Shown: one piece after another, positions 1 through 6,915 of the stretch
Layout: the number at the start of each line of letters is the position of its first letter
How positions within the stretch are numbered: position 1 is the first letter of the stretch
IMG/VR virus record: IMGVR_UViG_3300037843_000261
Coordinates: 35,273-99,272 of that record
Length of the DNA: 64,000 bases
DNA from: a virus
Reading direction: 5' to 3' (one strand)
Position numbers and translations under genes: made by a program
The notes under the pieces: model-generated
The model's database searches: none
What the model saw: the letters and a program-made list of their open reading frames with translations, nothing else
What the model was told of the DNA's origin: nothing

Positions 1-9
1 GCAGCGGCT

Positions 10-198
10 TTAATGCCGCAGTAATAGCCAAAGCATACCGATGCGAGGACTATAAGTCCCAAACCCAACGGGGCCGCTTTGACTAACCATAACATTCCAA
101 ACAGGATACGGGATAGCATCGACTTTACCCCCATACCTATAATACTGAAAACCTAGAAAGTTCCCCAAAACCTCTTGCCGGGTAGCCACTGCTCCCAT
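10..198 (-). CDS. Hypothetical short protein (62 aa), doubtful
   Basis: No family is recognised. The frame starts at an ATG with no clear Shine-Dalgarno sequence and encodes a Gly/Tyr/Pro-rich peptide with a hydrophobic Trp-Leu-Leu-Leu end. It lies on the same strand as the small genes that follow. It could be a genuine small gene, the displaced end of a longer gene, or chance. Confidence 0.3.
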   Translation of the reverse strand: MGAVATRQEVLGNFLGFQYYRYGGKVDAIPYPVWNVMVSQSGPVGFGTYSPRIGMLWLLLRH

Positions 199-236
199 GC
201 GCTGTCGAATAAGCAGTTATCCGGGGGCATCGGTTT

Positions 237-533
237 TTACAACGTATCATCGCACCAAGAACCGTATTTCGATATCCAATTTGAGGTGGGATGACGTTTG
301 AATTGATACAGATTAAGCCTTGAGGCTTGAAGGCGGAGCAAGGTTAACTTTACGGCATCCGCTTTTAGAGATTGACCAGAAGTCATGCAGAGAGCATTCT
401 CAAACCGCTCTAACTTACCACAGAGGGCTTGAAACTCTGCTTCAAAGTTAGACCCGATATAGCGGGTATCGAATCTTACCGCATCCCTGAGTTCCTGTAC
501 GAATCTGAAAAGGTCTCTGCGGCTCTTTGCCAT
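237..533 (-). CDS. Hypothetical small helical protein
   Basis: A 98-residue, mostly helical, charged protein beginning MAKSRRDLFRFV. The start is chosen because a strong Shine-Dalgarno (GGAGGG) lies just upstream, itself preceded by a TGGTATACT extended -10 promoter at 549-557; an in-frame start further out would lie inside the promoter. There is one Cys pair and no catalytic motif. It is the first gene of a small minus-strand transcript. Function unknown; the gene itself is likely real because promoter, ribosome site and start are correctly spaced. Confidence 0.65.
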   Translation of the reverse strand: MAKSRRDLFRFVQELRDAVRFDTRYIGSNFEAEFQALCGKLERFENALCMTSGQSLKADAVKLTLLRLQASRLNLYQFKRHPTSNWISKYGSWCDDTL

Positions 534-548
534 GTTCCCTCCACTCTC

Positions 549-557
549 AGTATACCA
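549..557 (-). promoter_or_regulatory. Extended -10 promoter TGGTATACT
   Basis: On the minus strand the sequence TGTGGTATACTGAGAGTGGA followed by GG is identical to the 22 bases at 27731-27752, which precede an unrelated gene on the plus strand. TGG followed by TATACT matches a sigma-70-type extended -10 (TGnTATAAT). The shared block also includes the ribosome binding site. Confidence 0.6.
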
Positions 558-583
558 CAAGGTGGAGGGAAACACGGATTATT

Positions 584-949
584 TTATGCCTCAGCATCCA
601 CGGCGTGCAGGGATGCCTCGCCATCCTCGGTGGGAGGCGCTGGCATGGGAGTTGATGCTACCGGGTCGATGGACGGGGGCGCAACCGGAATAGGAGTGGC
701 TGACTTCTTGCCTTTCCTCGGCTTCGCTTCCTCGGGGTCGATGCGCCACACCCGGACGCCGCCCCCCACCTTGAGACGCTTGAAACGCTTCCCTGTTTTC
801 GTTTGCAGAGCGGCAATGGTCTTGCTCAGACTGGAAGACCGGGGTACGGCGATGACGGCGCTCTGCCCGACTCTCAGCTTTCCCAACACTGCGTACTTGG
901 ATTCTTTCTGAGGAACGGGAACTCCGTCCTCAATCAATTCTCCGCTCAT
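584..949 (-). CDS. Hypothetical protein with basic core and Pro-rich tail
   Basis: A 121-residue protein. The start MSGELIEDG is chosen because TTGGAGGCAAT precedes it; a longer in-frame extension lacks a ribosome site. Residues about 15-70 form a compact basic domain (GQSAVIAVPRS, then KRFKRLKVGGGVRVWRID) that looks like a small phage nucleic-acid-binding module. The last 50 residues are Pro/Ala/Ser-rich and probably disordered. No family is named with confidence. The coding frame is convincing. Confidence 0.7.
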   Translation of the reverse strand: MSGELIEDGVPVPQKESKYAVLGKLRVGQSAVIAVPRSSSLSKTIAALQTKTGKRFKRLKVGGGVRVWRIDPEEAKPRKGKKSATPIPVAPPSIDPVASTPMPAPPTEDGEASLHAVDAEA

Positions 950-1040
950 ATTGCCTCCAATGGGCTGTAGCCCATGTATCCACAAATACCCAAAATATTG
1001 CGACTTTCGTGAATAAATCTTCAAACCGTTGATTTTATTG

Positions 1041-1130
1041 AGTTAACTTGACGCTGGCGGCGACGTTACCGGGGGCGGAGGAGCGGTTGGGTCCGGTGGT
1101 GTGGTTTGGCCGTTTCCACCACATTAACAA
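1041..1130 (-). pseudogene. Possible displaced 3' end of the adjacent membrane-protein gene
   Basis: Downstream of the GIY-YIG gene on the minus strand lies a short open stretch without a start that reads Gly-Asn-Gly-Gln then a Pro/Thr/Ser tail ending PPPPVTSPPASS-stop. It resembles the tail of the membrane protein upstream of the endonuclease (GDGQNGDG ... SPVVPSPPQT-stop). A plausible reading is that the homing gene arrived with its own copy of the 3' end and pushed the old one aside. The similarity is short and of low complexity. Confidence 0.3.
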
Positions 1131-1181
1131 ATAAACAGCTTGTGCATAACCTGTGGAGGATTTTTAAAAACGATTAAACAG

Positions 1182-1874
1182 TTACTGGTTGAGGATTGAG
1201 GATTGAGGGCTAGGATGTCTGCCGCAGGTGCAAGGCTTACCATGATTGATGTTCCATCGTTGGCAAGAAGCTTTGATAAGAACCCCATTCTTAGCATTCT
1301 TTTGACCATTCAATTTGCCGCCAACCTTGCCGCCACGAACATGAGCCTCATGATTCATCTTGGTTATTGCAGTTTTTCCTCCCCGACTACAACTTTCTTT
1401 TGTAACAATAGAAGCAAGGTGACCAGTCTCTACATTTTTTCTGCCTTGTATTCTACCAGTTATTTTTCCACCAATCTTTCCTCCTTTACTACAGCTTTCC
1501 TTGGTTGCAAGGAGATAGATACGACCGTTTTCTACACTTTTTCTACCGGCTTTTGCCATCTTTTTACGAATCTCCGAGGATGGATTACATAACCTATCTC
1601 CTCCGTCAGTCCCATTTCTTAGACACCCAGTTCCTTGGTCTATTCGCCCATACATAGCTATTAAGAATTTCTCTCCATCCAATGCGTGGACTTCGTTTGG
1701 CCACTCCTGAGTTAAGATACAATCAGGATTAGTTGGAGGAGAAAAATATCTATTGCCTACTTTATGTTTTACAAATGCTCGTCTTCCGTGTCCTTTACCA
1801 ACATAGTAGGGGCATCCCACCTGTCCACAAACTGGACATGGGTAGTCACGTAACCACATGTAAGTATAGAACAT
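1182..1874 (-). CDS. GIY-YIG homing endonuclease
   Basis: A 230-residue free-standing homing endonuclease. The N-terminus carries a GIY-YIG-like core (YTYMWLRD, then YYVGKGHGRRAF) with a CPVCGQVGCP zinc-like insert between the two motifs. A catalytic-type Glu lies in the DGEKFLIAMYG segment. The middle has repeated KESCSKGGKIGGK units resembling NUMOD-type DNA-binding repeats. The C-terminus WNINHGKPCTCGRH is shared with the endonuclease at 5398-6051, so the two are relatives. It sits directly after the small membrane protein gene and may have displaced that gene's 3' end. Confidence 0.88.
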   Translation of the reverse strand: MFYTYMWLRDYPCPVCGQVGCPYYVGKGHGRRAFVKHKVGNRYFSPPTNPDCILTQEWPNEVHALDGEKFLIAMYGRIDQGTGCLRNGTDGGDRLCNPSSEIRKKMAKAGRKSVENGRIYLLATKESCSKGGKIGGKITGRIQGRKNVETGHLASIVTKESCSRGGKTAITKMNHEAHVRGGKVGGKLNGQKNAKNGVLIKASCQRWNINHGKPCTCGRHPSPQSSILNQ

Positions 1875-1892
1875 AGCAGATTTGTTGCCTTG

Positions 1893-2234
1893 TTATGTTT
1901 GCGGTGGGGAAGGAACTACAGGGGAGTCTGAGTCGGCATCTACGCCATGTCCATCCCCATTTTGACCATCACCTTTCTTTTTTGTAAAAAACCGCCCTAG
2001 AGCATTAAATCCATGACCCCCGCAAAATACTCCCATTATCGTAGGGTAGCTGGGGTCCGTAGTACCGTGTCGTAAGAATGCAATCGCATAAATGACGCTG
2101 TGTTCCAACATCAGGAAACAAGTTACGACTGAGGTTCCGAGAAAGATTAAACGTGAATTTACGTCAGGTTCTTTCAAGGCTCTTTCAAAGAGATTTGTAC
2201 TGTAAACTCCTAACTTTCTTATCCAGTTGAACAT
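1893..2234 (-). CDS. Small membrane protein, holin-like
   Basis: A 113-residue protein starting MFNWIRKLG. Two hydrophobic segments are visible: about residues 27-52 (LIFLGTSVVTCFLMLE onward), and a shorter one about 64-82 around a Gly-rich GVFCGGHG. A charged Lys-rich stretch (FFTKKK) and a disordered Asp/Gly/Pro tail follow. Size and topology suit a phage holin or another small inner-membrane protein, but no lysin gene is nearby, so that is inference. Its start overlaps the end of the upstream HNH gene by 16 bases. Confidence 0.6.
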   Translation of the reverse strand: MFNWIRKLGVYSTNLFERALKEPDVNSRLIFLGTSVVTCFLMLEHSVIYAIAFLRHGTTDPSYPTIMGVFCGGHGFNALGRFFTKKKGDGQNGDGHGVDADSDSPVVPSPPQT

Positions 2235-2839
2235 TTTAGGCTCCTGAGAGCAGCAGTCATTGCCACCCACTCCTCATAGGTAAACCAACGTCCTTTAGCA
2301 TAGTTGCACCGCTTGCAGCATACTACTAAGTTCTCTAATGTATAGGGTAGTTCATTGTTTTTCCTATCTAGGTTGTATCTGTGCCCACTCCTACTGACAT
2401 CATATTTCTTCCATGAGACGGGAGCCCCGCAGTAGTGGCAAGAAGTTACAGATATAAAGGAAAGAAGCTGCTCGTAAGTTAAGTCTAATGGTATGTTTCT
2501 ATGTTTTGCTGTTTTTGTGAGCAAGATAAAGAGGGCCTCATACGGTCTTTTTGAAGCTTTACCATTAGTCCAACGGAAAGAACAGCACTTTGTTCCTCCT
2601 CCGGTCATAAGTTGATTGTCAGAAACCGTTTTTGTAGTTTTCTTTTCACATTGGCATTCACAAAGCCAACGACGGTGAAAACGAGTGTAAGTTGCACATT
2701 TATAATGAACAGGAGTGGCGGGAGCAAGGACTCTCCAGTTTCCGAACAACTGCCCTACCCTGTTCATAGGCAAATGATGACCAAGAGCGAAGCGGTTTTT
2801 GACAACCGTCCCGCATCCACATTCACACAAGTTTCCCAT
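2219..2839 (-). CDS. HNH homing endonuclease
   Basis: A 206-residue protein. The N-terminus MGNLCECGCGT looks like a small zinc motif. Residues about 130-190 form the HNH core: CHYCGAPVSW, then YNLDRKNNELPYTLENLV, then CCKRCNYAKG, giving two CxxC zinc pairs around the His/Asn metal site. This arrangement matches phage homing endonucleases that cut near the genes they flank. The 3' end overlaps the next gene start by 16 bases, as expected for an element inserted at a gene border. Confidence 0.88.
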   Translation of the reverse strand: MGNLCECGCGTVVKNRFALGHHLPMNRVGQLFGNWRVLAPATPVHYKCATYTRFHRRWLCECQCEKKTTKTVSDNQLMTGGGTKCCSFRWTNGKASKRPYEALFILLTKTAKHRNIPLDLTYEQLLSFISVTSCHYCGAPVSWKKYDVSRSGHRYNLDRKNNELPYTLENLVVCCKRCNYAKGRWFTYEEWVAMTAALRSLKCSTG

Positions 2840-2899
2840 ATATAAAGAATACGGTAGTAGTTTTGGCTTGTTCAGGCACCTCTATAAAGGGGTGCATAT

Positions 2900-5233
2900 T
2901 TAGCTGGTAGCAGCTTTGGTAGCAGAGGCTTCCTCGTTAACAGCAACATCTTCGGCGACCAGTACACCCTCGGCAACACGGGTGAAACTAAGGTCTTCGT
3001 TGTCTTTATCCACTACGATGAGGTCTCCCATGTTGACTTGTTTGGTGTTAAGAAAACGGGAAAGCCGCTTCACTACCAGCTTCTCTATTATCCGCTTGAG
3101 AGGACGTGCCCCGTTCTTTAAGTCCGTGCCTTGGGTTATCAGCAGGTCTTTGGCGGCGGGGGTGAACTCCAAGACAAACTGCCGGAGGTCTCGCATCTTT
3201 AACACCCGGCTCTGCACCTGTTCGATTTCCAGTTCCACCACCTGTTTGAGTTGCTTCTTATCCAAGGAGTGAAACACCACTATCTCATCTATGCGGTTGA
3301 GGAACTCCGGGGTGAAGCGTTTCTTGGCGGCTTCCAGTCCTGCTGTCTCCACTTCTTTGTTGAACTCCTCACTGCTCTTTGTGGAAGACCCGGCAAACCC
3401 CAATCCACCTCGGGCGAGATATTGCATTTCTCGGGAGCCGAGATTTCCCGTCATGATGATGAGGCATTTATCGAAGGTGCTTTGCTTGTTGTCACCCAAG
3501 GTAAGTGTGCCTTTGTCAAGTATTCCAAGTAACAAGTTCCACAGGGCGTCGTTAGATTTCTCAAACTCGTCAAAGAGTAAAAGTGTCAATTTTAACTCTT
3601 CGGTGTGGTGGGCATCCAGACTTTCCTGACGTAAGTAGGCTGGTGTATCCCGGTGTCCTAGATAACCCGGAGGAGAGTTATGTACTTGAAAACAAACCAT
3701 ATAGTATGATTTATCTTTTATGGATAAATCGTACACCATCCCCTTGTACAGTTCTCGTTCAATCTTTTTTATTCGGGTGTAGATATAGTCATCATCCACA
3801 TAAGACATACGTTGAATTCCCGAATTTCCCAAGTTTAGAAGGTTGAGGCTTTTCCCGACTATGCGGAGGTTACTGGCAAACTGTGCTATTTGGTCTCCGG
3901 CTACGTATAGCCGGTAACGAGTGGATGCCTTATACCCCCGCTTATCCTTCGGGTGTTGCTCCTGCATTTGGACTGCGTACCCCAAGTTATGAAGGAGGAA
4001 TTGTATCTGGAAAGCCAAAGTTTCGGAGCTTGTGGCGTAGTCAATGCGGCGGCAAACAGTCTTCCCCCCATCCCCCAAGATTGCCGTATCTAAAAAGTCG
4101 TAGGCTAGTTCTGGGCGTAAGTCGGAGACCCACGCTGGAAAACGCTTGCGAAGAGCATGGTCACCAAAAAGGTCAGTCATCATAAGACTTATGGGTCGAG
4201 AGGAAAGGTATATCCGATAACTGCTCTTTCGCTCTTTCACCCTTATGTGAACGTCCCCAAACACCCTGTATATAAGCTCTCTCACCTCTTGAATGCACGG
4301 GCTGTCCTGCCCGTGTTTTCCGAATGTAAAATTGATGGATTTCTTGCTTTTGGAGTTTCCACCTTCGCTAACGTAAAATCCGGCCAAGCGCATAAAATCA
4401 GAGCTTACAGGTATAAAGCGGGGGAGCTTTTTTTTCGTCGCCGTTGACCAGATGTCTTTGTTATCAGACTTAAATCTGGGAAGGCCCCTAGTATATTCGG
4501 CTAAGTCGAGGGTTACGTCTTGGAGGGAAGATTTATGGCGAGGGTATACCACTACATCCCCCGCTTTAAGGTCTCCCGCCGCTATATCTTTAAGATTATT
4601 CGGTGAGCAAAACGTGCTGAGGAGCCGTCCCCTCTTTGTCGTCGCCCGGTTTTTCGTGCATGGGTCCTGAATGGCCCTTATTTCATGCCAAGGAGTGCAT
4701 CCCACGGGTATGTTGGTGTTTCCAGCCGTTAGTTTTACTATTTCTCCGGCATATTCGTGGCTATGGGTTTCAATAACAGGGTGCGGTTCCCCATTTTCCC
4801 CACTTATGCTAGCGTTTTTTTCGACTTTTTCTATAGGTAGAACAGTGCCTCCGGGAAACATCACCCGTGTTCCCGTAATGAAACACCCCACCAATTTGGA
4901 AATCTCGTGAGAGTGTTGAAATTCTGCACAATCAACTTTTTTGAGAGCCTTTTTGGTGCCGAAGAGAAGCTCCGCCATTACTTCAATGATGTAGGTCTTC
5001 CCGCAACCGGTGGGACCGAGGAATATTAGATTTCCGACAGGATGGTCAGGCGGGGCTAAACCAGCACGGAAGGTTTCGTATGCGTCTACGAGTACCTCAA
5101 TTGCCCGTGTCTGTCCGACGATAAGATGCTTTAGGCTGCTGGCAAGTTCTTCCTCAGCCTCGCTCTTGATGTTAGGGTCAAGCCGTTTGCACTGCTTTTT
5201 AGGCATTCTTGGCACTGCTTCTCGTCTAAGCAT
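2900..5233 (-). CDS. Clp-type AAA+ ATPase interrupted by an intein
   Basis: Precursor of a single-ring Clp/ClpB-D2-like unfoldase. In frame with a longer TTG-start version, residue 1 at 5386: Walker A GPTGCGKT at 124-131, then the pore region HEISKLVG, an intein at 168-570, then SPPGYLGHRDT continuing the pore-loop motif. Walker B is LLLFDEFEKS, followed by the sensor-1 segment IIMTGNLGSREM, FLNRIDEIVVF and a sensor-2 GARPLKR region near the end. After splicing the ATPase is about 375-425 residues. The ATG at 5233 is preferred because a strong hairpin lies between it and the TTG; the ATG at 5206 is also possible. It may unfold phage or host proteins, perhaps with a host peptidase. Confidence 0.9.
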   Translation of the reverse strand: MLRREAVPRMPKKQCKRLDPNIKSEAEEELASSLKHLIVGQTRAIEVLVDAYETFRAGLAPPDHPVGNLIFLGPTGCGKTYIIEVMAELLFGTKKALKKVDCAEFQHSHEISKLVGCFITGTRVMFPGGTVLPIEKVEKNASISGENGEPHPVIETHSHEYAGEIVKLTAGNTNIPVGCTPWHEIRAIQDPCTKNRATTKRGRLLSTFCSPNNLKDIAAGDLKAGDVVVYPRHKSSLQDVTLDLAEYTRGLPRFKSDNKDIWSTATKKKLPRFIPVSSDFMRLAGFYVSEGGNSKSKKSINFTFGKHGQDSPCIQEVRELIYRVFGDVHIRVKERKSSYRIYLSSRPISLMMTDLFGDHALRKRFPAWVSDLRPELAYDFLDTAILGDGGKTVCRRIDYATSSETLAFQIQFLLHNLGYAVQMQEQHPKDKRGYKASTRYRLYVAGDQIAQFASNLRIVGKSLNLLNLGNSGIQRMSYVDDDYIYTRIKKIERELYKGMVYDLSIKDKSYYMVCFQVHNSPPGYLGHRDTPAYLRQESLDAHHTEELKLTLLLFDEFEKSNDALWNLLLGILDKGTLTLGDNKQSTFDKCLIIMTGNLGSREMQYLARGGLGFAGSSTKSSEEFNKEVETAGLEAAKKRFTPEFLNRIDEIVVFHSLDKKQLKQVVELEIEQVQSRVLKMRDLRQFVLEFTPAAKDLLITQGTDLKNGARPLKRIIEKLVVKRLSRFLNTKQVNMGDLIVVDKDNEDLSFTRVAEGVLVAEDVAVNEEASATKAATS
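3677..4885 (-). other. Intein with LAGLIDADG endonuclease domain inside the Clp ATPase
   Basis: A 403-residue in-frame insertion between KLVG and SPPGYLG of the conserved Clp pore-loop motif. The first residue is Cys (CFITGTRVMFPGG, splicing block A). A block-B-like stretch follows (AGNTNIPVGCTPWHE), then two LAGLIDADG-type helices (LAGFYVSEGG and FLDTAILGDGG). The C-terminal block ends MVCFQVHN, with terminal Asn preceded by His, and the next extein residue is Ser. All residues needed for Cys1/Asn/Ser+1 splicing are present. The endonuclease would allow homing into intein-free clp alleles. Confidence 0.93.
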
Positions 5234-5303
5234 CAGGGTAATTTCCGGTTCCTCATTACATGATAAGTTCCGTAGTTCGTTTCCTATTTGATGCGTAAAA
5301 TGC

Positions 5304-5335
5304 ACGGGGTGCGCCCATACTGAAACGCACCCCGT
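5304..5335 (-). promoter_or_regulatory. Leader hairpin upstream of clp
   Basis: A perfect 10-bp stem (ACGGGGTGCG with CGCACCCCGT) around a 12-base loop, between an AGTATTGAT promoter-like sequence near 5380 and the preferred clp start. There is no long T-run, so it is more likely a leader, stability or attenuation structure than a terminator. Confidence 0.5.
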
Positions 5336-5397
5336 TGACTTGCGGCAGAGAGAAGGGTGCTTTCTTCCTTTCCCTTCAGTTATCAATACTGGTTATT

Positions 5398-6051
5398 TTA
5401 AAATTTATTGGAGAGTTGGTGTTTTCCACAGGTGCAGGGCTTGCCACGGTGGACGTTCCAACGGAGACACATAGCAATACGGTTTAGAACTGCCATATGG
5501 CCAGGTATTTTTGCAACTGTTCGTCCCCCTAACCCACTCTTACCAAGATTGGAGGCTTGCCCGCTTTTAACATTTTCACGAGCTGTTTCAGTTCCATTTT
5601 TAACTGCGATAATGTGAGAGACCCGCTTCTGAAGTGACAGAGGAGTTGAATCGGCGTATTTTTTCCAGTTTTTTATCCTTGCCTCTCGGGATTGACTTTT
5701 CCCCCCTTTAATTTTTGCTTCCCGAGGTTGCATAATCCCCCCAAGTCTAGAGATGTTTTTATAATCATGGGAGCCGGGAAAGGTAAGGTTCATACCACCA
5801 GGGTATCCTCTCCAAGTGTGATATTTGAACATGGCTAAAATTTCAGCACAATTGGCGTCAAGACAATTATTAGCGGTTTCTTCCCACCTTACAGGTTGGG
5901 GTAGAGTAGCGTTAGGAAATAGAGTTTGGAATCTTCTTCCAAAAGAAGACTTTCCAGAACGATGCCGTTTGTCACGGTCAATACCTTGTCCTACATACAA
6001 CCATTTATCTTGAATAAACGGGTGAGGGTACCTGTAGAGACATACAACCAT
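5398..6051 (-). CDS. GIY-YIG homing endonuclease
   Basis: A 217-residue endonuclease starting MVVCLYRYPHPF; the longer frame starts inside a hairpin and is rejected. GIY-YIG-like core: VVCLYRYPHP, then WLYVGQGIDRDKRHR. A conserved Glu follows in NCAEILAMFKYH, and NLTFPGSHD resembles the motif after the catalytic core. The C-terminus has GGK-type repeats and ends LRWNVHRGKPCTCGKH, as in the paralog at 1182-1874. It lies between a terminator hairpin and clp, so it is a free-standing insertion between two phage genes. Confidence 0.87.
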   Translation of the reverse strand: MVVCLYRYPHPFIQDKWLYVGQGIDRDKRHRSGKSSFGRRFQTLFPNATLPQPVRWEETANNCLDANCAEILAMFKYHTWRGYPGGMNLTFPGSHDYKNISRLGGIMQPREAKIKGGKSQSREARIKNWKKYADSTPLSLQKRVSHIIAVKNGTETARENVKSGQASNLGKSGLGGRTVAKIPGHMAVLNRIAMCLRWNVHRGKPCTCGKHQLSNKF

Positions 6052-6069
6052 AGTTGGTTCTCGCTTTTC

Positions 6070-6095
6070 GAGGGGAGCCAAGGCGGGCTCCCCTC
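6070..6095. terminator. Hairpin after the 6144-6902 gene
   Basis: A 10-bp stem GAGGGGAGCC / GGCTCCCCTC with a 6-base loop between the virion-module gene and the GIY-YIG gene. On the minus strand it is followed by CGAAAAGCGAG rather than a T-run, so termination would be weak. It may instead protect the 3' end of the message. Confidence 0.45.
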
Positions 6096-6143
6096 TTCAA
6101 CCACCCATGAAAAGCTATGGTAGACTATTTTGAAGTCTCCAAT

Positions 6144-6902
6144 TCATTCACCGGACTGAGGAGACGCTGGTTCCGCTGGACCGGTCACACCTGACGCTGC
6201 CTTGGCTTCCTCTTGCTTTTTGACTATTTCTTCCATGCTCAATATTCTTATAGGCACTACAGGGGAAGCAAGCACTTCCACCGGCTCCGGTTCCTTGGGA
6301 GGAAGAATGTAACCAAGCAGGGAAAGCTCCACTTGCATATTCTCTTTTGCAATCGCCGCCATCTTGGACTCAAACTCCTTCCGGAAATACAACCGGGGAC
6401 GGGAAAGCAGTTCCTTTAGAGCGGCTATTCTCCCTTGTTCCCATTGTTGGGGATCAAGAAATTTCCATGATTGCTGGAGTTTTCTGGAATAGGCGAGATA
6501 CTTCACCCGGCTCTGTCCCAATATCGCAATGCGCATATCCCCCACCACGGAGGAACTTTTTAGAGAGGGGCGGGATTGGGTGATGAGGGGAATGACGTAA
6601 TTCTCCGCTTCATCGAAAGTGAATCCCAGTTTTTGGCTATCCCGGAGGAAAGCCACTACCCCGGTCTCCTCATCATTAGGTTCAGCGGCGTGGTAGAGCC
6701 ATGCTGCCATGGCATCACGAACCGGATATACGCCGAGAAGCCGGTGATGCTCATGGATACCCAGTAACAGGTAATCGGCGTTCTGCCATTTACGCTTGGG
6801 GTCATTGTAAAATAATAGGATGTGTTGAATGGTCTCCTCTACCTCGGGCTTCCCCTTGGGGTTGAGAACCATTGACAGGATTTCAGAAAGCTGCGGTTTC
6901 AT
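6144..6902 (-). CDS. Hypothetical protein in the virion module
   Basis: A 252-residue protein starting MKPQLSEILSMV. The start is fixed by the AGTATTATTCTTT element directly before the ATG. It is mostly helical, with several aromatic residues in the middle (LLLFYNDPKRKWQNADYLLL), a basic region around residues 130-190 and a Pro/Ala/Glu-rich tail. No domain is recognised. Its position immediately downstream of the fibre genes suggests a structural or assembly role, but that is context only. Confidence 0.7.
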   Translation of the reverse strand: MKPQLSEILSMVLNPKGKPEVEETIQHILLFYNDPKRKWQNADYLLLGIHEHHRLLGVYPVRDAMAAWLYHAAEPNDEETGVVAFLRDSQKLGFTFDEAENYVIPLITQSRPSLKSSSVVGDMRIAILGQSRVKYLAYSRKLQQSWKFLDPQQWEQGRIAALKELLSRPRLYFRKEFESKMAAIAKENMQVELSLLGYILPPKEPEPVEVLASPVVPIRILSMEEIVKKQEEAKAASGVTGPAEPASPQSGE

Positions 6903-6915
6903 AAAGAATAATACT
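6896..6915 (-). promoter_or_regulatory. AGTATTATT start element
   Basis: On the minus strand AGTATTATTCTTTATGAAAC, including the ATG of the 6144-6902 gene. The identical 20 bases occur at 44212-44231 at the start of an unrelated plus-strand gene. TATTAT lies five bases before the ATG and there is no Shine-Dalgarno, so the message may be leaderless. Confidence 0.55.
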
